From NCBI GenBank assembly GCA_010093705.1, contig MU006109.1, positions 158,009 to 222,008 of the forward strand: DNA of 64,000 nucleotides. Direction: 5' to 3'. Positions 21,268-33,694 of the stretch are shown here, piece after piece. The notes below the pieces were generated by a model. The model searched no databases. It saw only the letters and a list, made by a program, of their open reading frames with translations, and was not told the DNA's origin. The DNA comes from Patellaria atrata CBS 101060. Its lineage: Eukaryota; Ascomycota; Dothideomycetes; Patellariales; Patellariaceae. The stretch's first letter is position 1; each line of letters opens with the position of its first letter. A program made the translations under genes and the position numbers.

Positions 21268-21816
21268 TCCCAAACCGTCGCGAAAGGCTGAGAGTGCGCC
21301 AGCTCAAGAACTGTCGCAGAGGATAATATTCCCTAGACAGATCATGTAGAAAACGGAACAGTTTCGAGGAAGTATTATGACGGAGCAATGAGAGCATGTG
21401 GTGAATGAGTATAATCTTCATAAGATGAGCATTAGACTAATAATAAATAAGCGCTTTACTCCAGAAAGTAATTTCACTATGGATAGAGACATTTATAGAC
21501 ATAGGAGAAAAGAGAAAAAAAAAACGAAAAAAGAAGAAACTAGAAGAGAAATTATAAGAAAAAGTCCCTGAAGGGGTCCCTGAACTAAAAGCGGGACTGA
21601 GTGGCGAATCACTTGATATTGCGATGGTTAGCAGGCTTCCCACGAACTTTGGATGATAAGCCTTTGCAACCGAAGAGGGTTGGACCCAAGTCCTTAACGT
21701 AGGAGGTTGATGCCATTTGTAAGTGAACTACTGATGTCCATAGGCGAGAGCATGAATCTCGGACTCTTAGGGGTATACGAGACGACTGACTTCAATGAGA
21801 ATTGTACGGCATTATT
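21268..21816. other. Intergenic region between the orphan gene and noxC 3' ends
   Basis: About 550 bases, with an A-rich run near 21515-21530. No gene is supported. Confidence 0.45.
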
Positions 21817-24056
21817 CTATCCAAAGACTTCCATCATGAAATGATACTCAATCCTACTATCATCTTCTCTACCTCTAGCAGTAAGAGCACGACATCGGTC
21901 CGCTAACTGATATCCAATAACCGGAGCACCGCAAAAGAAAACACCAACCTTCATTCCATCTTCAAGATCTTCCATTTTCCCTTCATCTTTGCAAAACTGC
22001 TTCTTCTTCGCTTTAAGTAACTCTAACATATCTTCGTAATGATCGTCCATGATCTTTTGTATGTCAGGCCTACCAAAGTGAGTCGGATTGATAAGGCCAG
22101 TCAACGGTGACTCTGGTTGCTCCTCTGTCCGATGCGTTTCCAGGAGCCAGCGAAATATATGCGTCGAAAGCTGCTTCCTCGTCTGTGTAACGTGAGTCTG
22201 TATCCGAACGTCGAGATTTGAATGGCTTGACGAAGTGAAGCAGGAGAATTTCGACATGTAGTTAAGAAGATCAGAAAACCAGAGCAGATTATTCTTGTCG
22301 CGCACCATCCAGTGGAAGTCAACCCGGCGATACTTAGAGAGGTCGTGAGATGCTAAATCCACCTCTTTATCCTCGTCTGTTGCCAGCTTCTCATTTTCTC
22401 GGGAGTTCAGACTTTCACTTGATTTCACCGCCGATGTAGCATCTTCACAGTTTTCAACATCTCGTTCTTGCAAGTCTGTCAAGATACCAGAGAAGGGGGT
22501 GACGCCTATGCCGGCACCGACGATAATGGCCTGCTGAAAATCATAGAAACGCTGCGCTGGTGCTCCAAATGGACCGTCGATTCCGACTGCGATATCAACA
22601 ACTTGGCCCTCAGTCCCTAAGCTGCGAAGTTTATTCGTCCAATTGCCTTCAGTTTTGATATGAACCTGCATTCGTTTACTATTGCAGGTGGATATCGTGA
22701 ATGGATGCCACTGGAAGAATGAGACGTTGGGAACCTGTAGAAAAATGTACTGGCCAGCCTTATAGGGCCAAACCCAGGTATGGGGTATATTAACGGAGAT
22801 GCAAAGAGTTTCCTCATCTAGAATTTCCAATTTCGCACAGATACGACGGAAACCTGAAACGACACGGAGACTACGTTCGATGACAACCAAGAGTACTGGT
22901 AAAGCGAGCCAAAATCCGAGCATAGGATATTGTAAAAGTCCCGCTGTGCCATGCGCCATAAGCAGACCAAAAATAGGGAACATGAGAAGATGTCCAAGTT
23001 GGAAAACTTCGTAATTCCACTTCCTGACCTGCGGTAGACTTAGAGCTCCGAGGATCCAGAATAAACCAAATACAGTAAGTCCTGTGTATCCTGGTAACGA
23101 CCTCACGTATCGAATGTAAGGTCGTGGAACGGCATCAGGGCCAAGCAAGTCAGCAACATTATCTTGCTGCGCAGGTCTACTACCGTATAGGAAGCTCCCC
23201 GTTAAATGACCTATTGCATGAAGCGAGGCTAAGGCTAAGGTCGCAATCGAGAGCTTGATATGAAACGATTGTGAAAGGTCCCAATTGACAAACCTCGATA
23301 TGAAGTAAAATTTTCTAAGGCCGGTCGCAAGCCATCTCGACATTGAGATGACCAAGAGGAATAGGGTCGGGCAGAGTGCACCTGCACAAGTTTTGGCCAA
23401 TACTACGCCCCAACCCAGGGCTTCCCGATAACCTGGGGTAGTAAGATATTTCACCAACTGCCATATCCCGAAAGCAAACTCTAGGGATATGACCAAAGCC
23501 AGAAAACCGATCTCCGGACCATGGACTTCCCAATAAGCACGAAACCGTTGTACAATGGTCATTCGTTTTAAGTAAGCGTCTTGTTCTTTGGCATCTTTTT
23601 TCTCTTGCTCCATTGATGGGATCTTCCAGTTACGTACACTTTTCACGAATTCTTCTCTTGGTATTCGATCCTCATTGGTTCCCAAGACGCCTCGGAGAAA
23701 GCGATGCCTCTGTTCTGTACGGCTTTCATGGTGTAGATTATGCTTCTTAGCTTTAGGGGCTATGAAATAACATTTGTTAGAATGTACAGGTCGTCGTGAG
23801 CTGAGAACTCTCCTTGGAGACACAATGAGAGGAACTCAATAAATTTCATCAAATATCTCTTCTTTCAAGCTACAAGAGAGAATGCTAATGAATTGAAAGG
23901 AAATGAAACCTAACCGAACGTACCTATCTCCTGATGAACCTCATCTAACTTCTTTTCAACTTCCCAGTAGTCAACATAACCGTTCTTGTCTCTATCAAGC
24001 TCATCTAAAAACTCATTGATCTCGCGATCAGTAAGAACCTTCGTATTCTCGTCCAT
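21817..24056 (-). CDS. noxC: NADPH oxidase NoxC type (EF-hand ferric reductase-like)
   Basis: Exons are 23924-24056 and 21817-23759 with a 164-nt intron. They give 691 residues. It would pass electrons from NADPH through FAD and two haems to oxygen, making superoxide across a membrane. The first exon encodes an EF-hand with a canonical loop, DRDKNGYVDYWE (positions 1, 3, 5, 9 and 12 fit calcium binding). About six membrane helices follow. Candidate haem histidines are in HIKLSIATLALASLHAIGH and FQLGHLLMFPIFGLLMAHG. FAD contact is HPFTIS. NADPH-site segments are GAGIGVTPFSGIL, DFHWMVRDKN and VGVFFCGAP. The chain ends EYHFMMEVFG as in the family. The first exon was added because the splice joins EVHQEI to APKAKKHNLHHES. 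NoxC is patchily kept in Pezizomycotina. It is divergent from the oxidoreductase gene at 25064. Confidence 0.93.
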
Positions 24057-25063
24057 CGAAATACTTTAACGCTGCGCTCTTCAAGGAGGAACGCGACAGC
24101 GTGGACTTCACCATACCTTTATCTTTCTCAACGCGCCCTGAGGTCCCTGATTCTGCACGTAGGCCAAGTAGCTGAAAAGCAGGCTATACTTACTGCCAAT
24201 CTTTCGCGCAACGTGCAAGAGTCTTGGAGTCAACTTGCTGATGGCGGGCAAGATGGGACTGCGATGAGCCGAAACGTCTTGGACGGCATCTCAGTCAGGA
24301 TATTTAGCTTGGCCGTGATTGGCACCGCATGGGCCGACAAACCACCATGTGCTTGCGTGTTCAGCTGTCGGTGATATCGAAACCAGAAAAATTCCATAAG
24401 AGCGTTTGTTGGGAGGAGAGGCGCAAAACTATATAGGTTCTCGTCCGAATAAAATGCGATGAGAAATAGCAGATGGGATGAGGAGATGGGAGATTCCTAA
24501 TCTGGAAGCATTTCCGCACCTCCACTTTTACTCCACTATTATTCAGCAGATCGCAATGGAATGGCAAGATAATTCATACTTTAAATATCAACGTAGAATA
24601 CAGACTGGAACTGAACTTTTTTTTTTTTTTGGTTAAATTATTTATTATAGGGTGTTGAACGCTTGAGTGTTGAGGAACTGTTCTATTCTAGCTGTACTCA
24701 CTTCGAAGTAAGTACTATTTTTCTCTAGTCAGGGGCGCAGACTTCAATGATACAATCAAAATATAATAGACTCGTATTCTCCTAGTCTATTCATTAATAT
24801 TTGGCGAAGTCTATCAGTTATCATTTGCTCTACTGCCATGATTGTAGTTCCTCATTTCTCTATGTCTGCTGTAGAGACAAAGATATACCGTCTAATTAGG
24901 ATCTACTATATTTTACTTGTTCCGTACAGTTAATTCAGTCGTTTCAAGAGCCGTTGTACATCAAGCGATGTATTTCACGTTAGATGGAGGGGTACGGCTT
25001 GTACAACCTCCCTTCTCCCTTTCATTCTAACATCTCCCCCAGGCACCCTACAACTAACCCACA
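24057..25063. promoter_or_regulatory. Divergent promoter region, noxC and oxidoreductase
   Basis: A 1-kb gap between two divergent starts. It includes a 14-base T tract (24617-24630), a common nucleosome-excluding feature in fungal promoters, and a pyrimidine-rich leader before 25064. No coding frame is credible. Confidence 0.5.
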
Positions 25064-26195
25064 ATGGCCGAACCGTACAAAGCCACCGTAATTGGCTACG
25101 GCCTCTCCGCCAAAATCTTCCACATTCCCTTCATCCTCGCCCTCCCGTCTCAATTCAAACTATACGGCATCCTCCAACGAAATCCTACAGACACAAACTC
25201 TGCTGCTTCCGACCACCCAGATATCAAGATATGGCGGGACGTCCCAACCATGCTTGCCGATTCCGCAATTGACATTGTCATCATCTCATCGATCCCCGAC
25301 TCACATTTTGAGTACGCCAAAGCCTCACTGGAAGCTGGTAAGCATGTGATCGTGGAGAAACCGTTCGTGCCTACGTCCCAGGAAGCGGATAAGCTAGTTG
25401 AGATCGCGAAGAAGAGCGGGAAGAAATTAGCAGTGTATCAAAACCGAAGATGGGACTCTGACTTTGTGACTTTGAAGCAGATCATTAAGGAGGGGAAGCT
25501 AGGCCGTATCGCGGAGTTCGAGACTCACTTTGACCGCCACCGACCCAAGGCTCCGGCCGTGGAGACTTGGAAACAGAAAGAGCTGCCCGCAAACGGCGCG
25601 ATATACGATCTTGGGACGCATTTAATCGATCAGGTAGTGCATTTGTTTGGGCTGCCGAAGAGGGTTACTGCCTTTCTGGGATATCAGGCTTCGGGAAACG
25701 AGGATAGGACGGGGAATGGTGATTCGTTTACTGTGCTCCTCCATTATCAAAATGGGATGCTAGTGATGGCTAAAGCAGGTGTGGTAAGTCCTGAGCAGGA
25801 GCAGCTGCGATATTGGGTTCGGGGAGATAAGGGCAGCTTTAAAAAGGTAAGTTCATCGCATCAAGAGTAGTTTATTGACTAATAAGACCTAGTATCACCT
25901 CGATGCTCAAGAAGATCAACTGAGAAGTGGAAAGAAAGTTGAGGATGAAGGATATGCCGTTGAACCAGAAAGCCATCATGGAGTCCTAACTCAAACATCA
26001 ACGGATGGCAAAGTGACGAAGGAGGTATATCCTACTGTCACACCACCCACATATGCCGAGTTCTACCGTCTCTTTGGGAATGCTATCGTAGGAAATGGTG
26101 AAGAGCCCGTAAAAGCGGAAGAAGCTAGTGCGGTATTGAAACTCATAGAGCTAGCGATCAGAAGCTCGAAAACCGGAAAGACTCTGGACATATGA
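25064..26195 (+). CDS. Gfo/Idh/MocA-family NAD(P)-dependent oxidoreductase
   Basis: Exons are 25064-25846 and 25893-26195 with a 46-nt intron. They give 361 residues. The N-terminal Rossmann fold starts ATVIGYGLSAKIFHIPF, with the glycine-rich turn at about residues 11-15. The family motif EKP, whose Lys contacts cofactor and substrate, is at residues 98-100 (VIVEKPFVPTSQEADKL). GAIYDLGTHLIDQVVHLFG contains the conserved Asp/His of the active-site helix. Such enzymes oxidise or reduce sugars, inositols or related compounds, and fungal members of this type are usually unassigned. The splice joins GSFKK to YHLDAQEDQLRSG in phase 0. Cytosolic location is likely, as no signal is seen. Confidence 0.92.
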
Positions 26196-26298
26196 AGGCC
26201 TAATATTTTGGTAGCATAATCATACCACATCTTAGATAGACGCTCTACTGCATGTTGAATTGCTATTTGAATACTCAAAACGTACAGCAGATTCCAAA

Positions 26299-26963
26299 TC
26301 AATGTTCTCCAGCAAACTCCTTATATTTCTCTTTCGTCATGAGACCCTCCAGCTCGGCTTTACCGTCACTGGCGAGCTCTATCTTGGCAATCCACGCGTT
26401 GCCTTCTGGGTCAACGTTTATCGAGCCTGGCTTGTCCTCCAGAGTACTATTCGCTTCTATAATCTTGCCGCTAACAGGAGAGTAGAGATCGTTGGCCGAT
26501 TTAACAGACTCGATAGTCCCAATTGCTCCGCCTTTCTCGACTTCTAGCCCAACTTCTGGAAGTTCGACGTAGACTACATCTCCAAGTTGGTTGGAGGCGT
26601 ATTCAGATATTCCTACAGTACCTGAATCATCGAATTAGCGACTTATTTGAATTATGTTTTCCACGATAGGCAATTGTACCAGTTTTGCCGTCTTCAGATA
26701 GCTCGAACCATTCGTGATCCTCGGTATACTTCTTTTTAAAAGCTATATATGACGTTAGTATAAACAGAATCCTTATATAGTCGTGATTCCATTCCAATGT
26801 GCCACTCACCTCGAGACGATATCGAGAACGATCGAGTAGCTTGATACCTCACCGACAGCTGCCACGACGAGATTGACTGAACTCGAGCCGGTCTAGCGAT
26901 GCAAGGCTTTACCGCTCCATTCAACTGACACACACACCGTGCAATTGAGGTCCTGGCAGCCAT
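26299..26963 (-). CDS. GCV3: Glycine cleavage system H protein, mitochondrial
   Basis: Exons are 26810-26963, 26680-26742 and 26299-26621, with introns of 67 and 58 nt. They give 179 residues. The H protein carries the aminomethyl group on lipoate between the P, T and L proteins. The presequence is basic and hydroxylated (MAARTSIARCVCQLNGAVK..SFSISSR). The mature part starts KKKYTEDHEWFELSEDGKTG. The lipoyl Lys is Lys113 in IESVKSANDLYSPVSG. It ends TKEKYKEFAGEH. The joins R-A-FKKKY and KTG-TVGISEY close the frame. It shares a 193-base divergent promoter with the mitoribosomal gene at 27157. Confidence 0.95.
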
Positions 26964-27156
26964 TGTGAATATTTAATCTTGAATAAGGTATACTGTAGAT
27001 AATCGAGAAGCTCGGGAGCTCAACTTAATGACGGAAGCCGATAATACAATTTCTAAGGTGATCCACAACATCCATCACCGCAACGCCAAGCAAGCTCCTA
27101 GAACTTTTTGAACTTCGCAATCACGACCACGATACAGCGTTATCAACACCATAGCC
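26964..27156. promoter_or_regulatory. Short divergent promoter, GCV3 and bS6m genes
   Basis: Only 193 bases separate the two opposed start codons, and both products work in mitochondria. Shared control is likely but not proven. Confidence 0.5.
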
Positions 27157-27633
27157 ATGTTGTACGAATTAATAGGCATTGTAAGGTTCAATTAATAATT
27201 CTCCCCGCCTTCCACTAACGCAGTCCCAGGTTCGCCCAGGCAAACTCCACGAGATAAAAGAGTATTCCCTCCTTCTGTCCCATTCCTACTCCTCAATTCC
27301 CCATCCTAACCGAACTCCTCCCCCAGAATCGCCAAAACAGCTGGCAGCACCGTCCTCAACTCCGGCGGCGTCATTCGGGGCATCACTAACTGGGGCACAT
27401 TCCTTCTCCCTAAGCCCACACGCAAGCACCAAGTGCTACACCACACAGGCCACTACTTCATCATGCGATTTGACAGCTCGGCGCGGACGCAGCACGCGGT
27501 GCGGAGGACGCTTTCTCTCGATCCAAGAATGATTAGATATAGTATTGTGAATATGGGGAGTAAGCTGCAGGATATCAAGGATATTGGAGGGAAGGCAGAG
27601 TTTTCGGGTAGGGAGGAGGAAATGGATCAGTGA
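27157..27633 (+). CDS. MRP17: Mitochondrial small-subunit ribosomal protein bS6m
   Basis: Exons are 27157-27180, 27230-27261 and 27327-27633, with introns of 49 and 65 nt. They give 120 residues. It belongs to the bS6 family of the mitochondrial small ribosomal subunit. The start is MLYELIGIVRPGKLHEIKEI. Then come GGVIRGITNWGTFLLPKPT, typical of mitochondrial S6, HTGHYFIMRFDSS, and DPRMIRYSIVNMG (the RRM-like beta strand at the C-terminus). The first two coding exons are only 24 and 32 nt and would be missed by simple frame finding. They were chosen because the joins GI-VRPGK and KE-IAKTAG are in frame and family-like. Confidence 0.92.
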
Positions 27634-28165
27634 GATGAGGTGGAGACGCAGAAGGAGATAATAGTGACCTCAGTTGGAGCGTAAGATATGTATTTGTAGA
27701 GGTGGAGCACTGGGCGGGTTGATTGCATGGTACGGCGTTTGGGAATTTCATCCCCCTTGTTGGAGCATTCTTGGCCAGCTGTACGCTTATAATCCAGATG
27801 ATCTCTGGTTTCGAAATAGACATCAAGTATAATCACTACAGGGAGAGAGATCTCATATATGGGTAATTTCAACGGCATATGTAAAATACGACATAAACTG
27901 GTCGAAAAAGGTATATCACGACGATTGAGGACACAGATTCTAGAATCCATTCTTGCAAATACCTTCTTACTACCACGGGATCCTATTTGAGGGAAACACT
28001 CTCTCTATCTCCAAGCTCTTTTCAAACCCAAAAAATCATAGTACAGTACGCTTCACTATGCTAATGCCAGAGTTTTTTTTTTTTTTTTCTTTTTTTTTTG
28101 GAATCCAATACTCCAACATCCACTAGGAAAACTGAGCATGCGCCGCCTTACTTGTATGCAGGGTA
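27634..28165. other. Convergent 3' intergenic region with T tract
   Basis: Lies between the 3' ends of the bS6m and NUP192 genes. It contains a T tract broken by one C (28073-28099). No gene is seen. Confidence 0.5.
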
Positions 28166-31100
28166 TTAGTCTCTTCGAACTAAAAATTCACGGTCAGTAC
28201 TACGGTTGAAATACCCCGGACTGTGTGAACCTACTTCAAGGAAATCCGTCGCCGCAATCAAAAGCGTAAAATTATCCACCAGATCTGAAAGATCTCCACT
28301 GTTTTCATTATTCACACCACCTACTCTAGCATGTCGCTTGAAGATCGCTACGACCGTATGCCGGTTCTCGTTCAAGAACTGTGTAGCTTGTTGGATTGTC
28401 TGGTCATTTTGAGGACCTCTACTAAGGACAACTGAGTTAATGACTTGGAGGACGGAAAGCATTAGACTGAAGAACTTCTTCAAAGCGCCAGGGTTTTCAA
28501 ATTCTGTACGAGGTTAGATTTACACAACAATCATTGTTACTGCTGTACATACGTAAACCAAGATCTGGGTCCACCGAAAATATCTGTGAATCTCGAACGG
28601 ACTGAAAGAGGCCAGCATTTGTTACATGGGCAGCCCCTGAACGGGTTCGCGATATTCGTAGTAGTAATGATAGTGCGGCATCATAATAAGAAAGAACAAG
28701 CGGAAGATCTAATAAATGCATATCAGCAGGGCGGAATATAAATACTGGAGCATACTTACCAGATGCGTGCAGACTTTGAAGCTCTGCGGGTATATTTTTG
28801 ATACTGTCAACCAACACATAGATGAAGTTAAGTCGAACGAAAGATTCTATTAGATAGTTTGATTCTTCCTGGATCGCAAGAGAGACCAATGTGTCCAGCG
28901 TCAAAAGAGCGGATATCTTGCACGTCCCCTCTCCAGCATACGCATCATCGCAGATAGTTTCAATCAGTCTTTCACCTGCAAGCTTGATGGTTCGTATGCT
29001 ATGGCGACCCATGTTCGATCCCTTGCTAGTTGCATCCCCGGTAAGTTTTGGACCTTTAGTAGAACCTCTAAGGTAGCGGTAACAGACCTGGTATAAGATC
29101 TCTCGAAGTTTTGAAGAGCCAACGAGACAAGTAACTCCTGCTAGAGAAGCACGGAATACCTGGAAGAGCCTATCATTGGCGTAATCACCCGTCTTTGTCC
29201 GCTCTAGGATTTTCGATGCGAAATCGATATCCCGTACTAATGCCCGAGAAAGATCTGCAAGTATCAAGGCGGTTTTCGGATCTTCAGAAAATGATTTCTC
29301 CAATTTCGGAAGTATGAGTTGGAAAGCTCGTAATATTAGGGATGTTTTGAGGCTGGCTTCAAAGTCACTGCTTTGCATGAAAACGGTCATGAGCTGAGCC
29401 CAGGACTCTAAAACATCAGCTTGTTTCTGTGCGATCAGATGGCCTTGATTATGACCATGAAGATATGTTAGAACAAGTTGAGCTTCTGTCTGAAATTCTT
29501 GTTCGTGCGCTGGGGAACTGAGAGCACCTTCTTTCTTAAGCTGATTCTTCTTGAGAGTTATGAGCTCTATAACTTGATCTAGATCGTACAGTGTTGCACT
29601 TCCAGTACCGGAGGATCTGGATATCTCGAAATTCAAGTCCTTCAGATGTTTCAATGTTGGCTTTCTGAAATTGCCAGGGACATTCAAGTCGGTGACGTCA
29701 AACAGGTCGAAAATGCTAGGATTCGGTATTTGCTCACCAGTCAAGAGGACTGTAGTACCGAGTAACGCGGATTGAACGCGTGCTTTGAGAGTTGGAGAAC
29801 CTGACTGAGAAAGGGTTCGTATTTCTCGAGAGAGGTAATCATAAAAAGCGCCGCGCTCCGTGAGGAAGTCAATGAATGCTATGGCAGATTCAGAAAATAC
29901 AAAATCTGGATCAGTAATGGGAAGGCCATCCCAGGGAGTTTGAGTGCCAACCGTAATCTGATTCACAAACTGTACGAATAAGTACTCATTACTTCTTAAT
30001 TCTGTCAGGGTATAAATTGATGATAGGGGTGAGCTCCAAAGTTTTTGGAGTATCTGGATGCAGTATCGTCTGATTGTTGTCATCCACGGGCGGAAAGATC
30101 GGATGTCACTTTGCGGGTATTCAAGTGTCAGCTTTAGTACTGAGTGGAATAAGGAAGTCCCACTAGCAAAAAGGCTATCGTCGGCTATATCTATTGTGGT
30201 ACTATTGCAAACGAACCCTAGAAGTAAGTGTGCGAGCGTAGGTTTGGTTGGAGAAGCAGCAATAGAGCCATCCAAGAATTTCAGGATATTCAGCTTAATA
30301 TGGTAGCCTGGTGAGTCAGCTCCGACCTCAAGTTCTCTAGGGTCGAGCTCCAGTGCCGAACAAAGAGCTCTTGAGATTCTCTCTGCTTCGTCGTTCTTTT
30401 CCATGATAGCGATTAGGCGACTTCTCTCTGCTCTTTGATTAAACCCAATATTTGGCGATACCGCGAGTTTCCGAGAAGAAGCCAATTTCTCCAGTAGATT
30501 CAGTGATACGATGGTCAGGTCCTGGTTTCCGGTCCCGCAGTAGAGACCTAGATCCACAACAAGTTGAAGGTTCCCCAAAATTGCATCTTCGAAGGAGGCA
30601 AGTGAGGAATTAGACACTATTCGACTACGATTTGGGGACTGGATTTTAACGATCGGTCGCACTATATCCAGATACGTAGACTGAAGCTTCATAACCAAAT
30701 CCATGACTTGAATGCTTCTAACCAAAGACATGATCAACGGTGAGTTTGTAGCCGCAATATTAACCTCGTCAACATCTTGGTGAGCTGCCGCAAACAAAGC
30801 TTGCAAAACTTTGTCGTTGAAGACCCATTCCATAACTCGCGCAAAGGGGTGAAGTCTAACGTAAGCAGAAAGGGATGATGATTCGATGGCCTTGTCAATA
30901 CCGACGTTAGCTCGATTCGCAAAAATAACCAGGTGCTCATTGAAAGTGTTCAAACAAGTATGGATGAGATTTAGACAGTTCCACTGAAGAATGCGGACCT
31001 GGATTAGGTCCTGGATTTCCAAGCTCTTGTAACCGAATATCCTGCCGACGACAAAATCAATGTAGAATTCAATGCCCGGCATTCGGTACGCAGAGCCTAG

Positions 31101-33350
31101 GTTCTCTGGGAAAGGCAAGGTATCGTGAAGCCCACTATCTGTGGGATACTGAGCAACCAGTGCTTGAAGCAATGAAACAAACGCATTAGCTTCCTCGAAA
31201 GAAGAGAATATAGCATCGAAAATTTTAGATTCTGATGTAGCATGGTTGATTTGTAAAGGGTTGGGTTTCGATACATTTGACGTTTGACCAGTTATCCATT
31301 GATCGAGCAAATTCCACATGAGCTCTGTGATGCCTGAGCTCTTCTCTGTCAATAATGACCCTAATGTATTGAAAGCGCAAGCTCTCAAACGACTATCAAT
31401 ACTGCTGCTACACAACAATATCAACATTTCATGAAGGTGAAAGGTCGACTGATTCATGATGAAATCCCGAGTCGTTGATGTTTCCCGGCACAGATGTGCA
31501 ACTAACCGAAGATAGCATTCTAACATCATTGCACTCTCAGGCTCCACTACTTGATCAACGTAAGACTGTCCCTGTGAATATGCGTTTGATTGGGTAGGTA
31601 CAGTGAGACGATCTCGGATGGTAGCAGCATAGAATTGCAACTCTGTAAAGATCTGGTGCCAACTAAGGGAGTTTGTCCGACGGAGCTTCCCTGACGTTGA
31701 TGGGCCTTCTTCAACGAGAAAGGTATTTGCAAATTTCGCGCATTCTTCACCTTCTGATATTGCAAGTAGTAGCTCACAGAATGCTGCAACTCGGGGAGTA
31801 GTTTGTCGCTTTGCTGCCCATTGCAGAAAGCCGAATAGGTTGCCCTCCGGCTCTGTCCAAAAGTTGAGAGCCGCTTCAGGATCGCCCTCGTACGCAAATG
31901 CCATTATCAGGAGGAACCTCTCCAAGTGTGTTTCGTAGTCCACCGGTCCATTTCGAAACCGAGAATGAAATAGTCTTCTTTGGTCGTCTTCTTCGGATTT
32001 CAATTTTCTCAAGGTATCCGGCATATTACTAATAAATGAATCTGTGAAAGCTCGGAATTGCTCCATAATAGTTTTCTGGAAATGTTCGGAAGGTTTGGGG
32101 GATTCACCGGGTAGGATGGGTGTTTCCTGCAATAGAAACGAGACGATTCCTGCCCTAGCTGGGTCCCACCAGTCTGAAGCCTTCGTAGACTGACAAATCG
32201 AAAGTATGAAATGAAAAGCGCCATCTTTCAGGGCGCTTTCGAATTGTTGCCCCCGTTGGTCTGCATCAGCGTTCACTGCATTTTCATCACCAAATCTACC
32301 GCTATATTCCGCAAGCCATATGCCAATAGTAGCCGCGTGCAGATTGCGTATCATCCAAGCTTCATTTTCTTTGTTTCCACAAATCATTTCGTGTATTGAC
32401 TTCGCATCTTCAGGCAGGCATGTTCCCGCAGATGCAACAGTAGAAATAGCCGCGCTCAAAACTGGGACATAATGGATGAGAATAATGTCAGAACGATCCA
32501 TAGACTTCAATCGAGAAAGGATAAGCCGTAACTCTTCGTGCTTTGCGAAGGTCCCCTTTGCAAGAGCGGTGCAAATAGCGGCCAAGGACTCGTGTTGCTT
32601 TATCAGACTGGATTGCTGAAAATCGATAATCTCTAGCAGTTCCGGAGGTATAGTGCCACCCAATACCGAAGCTTTCTGCATCTGCATGGTCAAATTTTGT
32701 AGCCATCCCTCGATTTCTGCCATCTCGGAGAAACACTTTTGCCAATATTTGGCGATGCTTTCGATCCGTCCATTCTGAGCACCTAATACAGCTTCCACGA
32801 ATGGAGTTATTCTTTGCTTGTCTTCTCCTTCTTCTCCTGGATCATCCTCATCCTCTCCTATGTTTTGTCTGTCAACAAATGCATTTATAACGAGCCGCAG
32901 ACACTCCAGAAGAAATTGCCTTTCCTGGTGGAATCGAATAATTGCTGAAGAAAGAGGTGATCTATCAAGGGTTGCAGCGTTCTTTTGCGCATCAAGGAAG
33001 AGTTTTGCGGCTTGGATCTCGTCTAAGTCCAGCTCATCAGCGAGCTTCACAGTTTCCTGCTTAAATTCATCATTAATCGCATACTCGACCTCGTCCACAG
33101 TGATGGTCTGATCTGTATCAAAAGAATTAGTACATAACAGCAAAGAAGAAGTAGTAGAGTCATTACCCTTAACTAAACTTTGTCTACTCTTTTCAGACTT
33201 GCGGGTTCTATCCAGTAGCTTTCTGAAATCCTGTTCCCTAGCTTGTAGCTCATTAGAAAGGCGATCAATGGAGGGTAAGCGACGGTCTAAGTATGCAACG
33301 AGGTCGCGATAGAGCCCTTGGAGTCGCTCAAGGCTATCAACCTCCTCCAT
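28166..33350 (-). CDS. NUP192: Nuclear pore inner-ring scaffold Nup192 (Nup205 family)
   Basis: Four exons: 33167-33350, 28760-33112, 28553-28708 and 28166-28503. They give 1676 residues, near the usual 1650-1750 for fungal Nup192. It is an alpha-solenoid scaffold of the inner ring of the nuclear pore. Markers: the N-terminal MEEVDSLERLQGLYRDL, then ELDLDEIQAAKLFLDAQKNA and RSPLSSAIIRFHQERQFLLE, typical for the family. Near the C-terminus, ALSLLLRISRTRSGAAHVTN and GLFQSVRDSQIFSVDPDLGL are diagnostic. Introns of 54 nt (33113-33166) and 51 nt (28709-28759) are multiples of three without stops. They read through as false coding, but removing them restores KDQTITVDE and ASDLPLVLSYYDA. The last intron (28504-28552) joins LGL to QFENPGALKKFF. 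It is head to head with TEL1, with 344 bases between starts. Confidence 0.93.
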
Positions 33351-33694
33351 GGTAGGTGTCCAGATTTAACATGAGCACACAATATAGCATGGTAGTTGTC
33401 CAAACATTGGTGTAGAGCGAATGGGTAGTTCGCATTTCGCGTCGCGTTGGCCCGAGCTTCCACCGGCCAGCTCTAATTCAACTGCACTTTCGTAGAGCTG
33501 TAACGAGCTATTTCGAAAAGTTCTAAATTTTTGATGTCCTCCCCTTCGCAACATCGTTCCGTTTGTATCAGTGACAGGATTCTAAGATAATTGAGAGATT
33601 CTGTTGCTCCCAATGTCCCGATGCTTGTATGCTCCGCTGACCGGTCTTCTATATCGGAACCCAACTGGCTCTTGTTGGAGCCCCTTTTTGCAGC
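33351..33694. promoter_or_regulatory. Divergent promoter, NUP192 and TEL1
   Basis: A 344-base gap between opposed starts of two very large genes. It must hold both promoters. A minus-strand frame at 33473-33718 overlaps the TEL1 start and is not credible as a gene. Confidence 0.45.
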
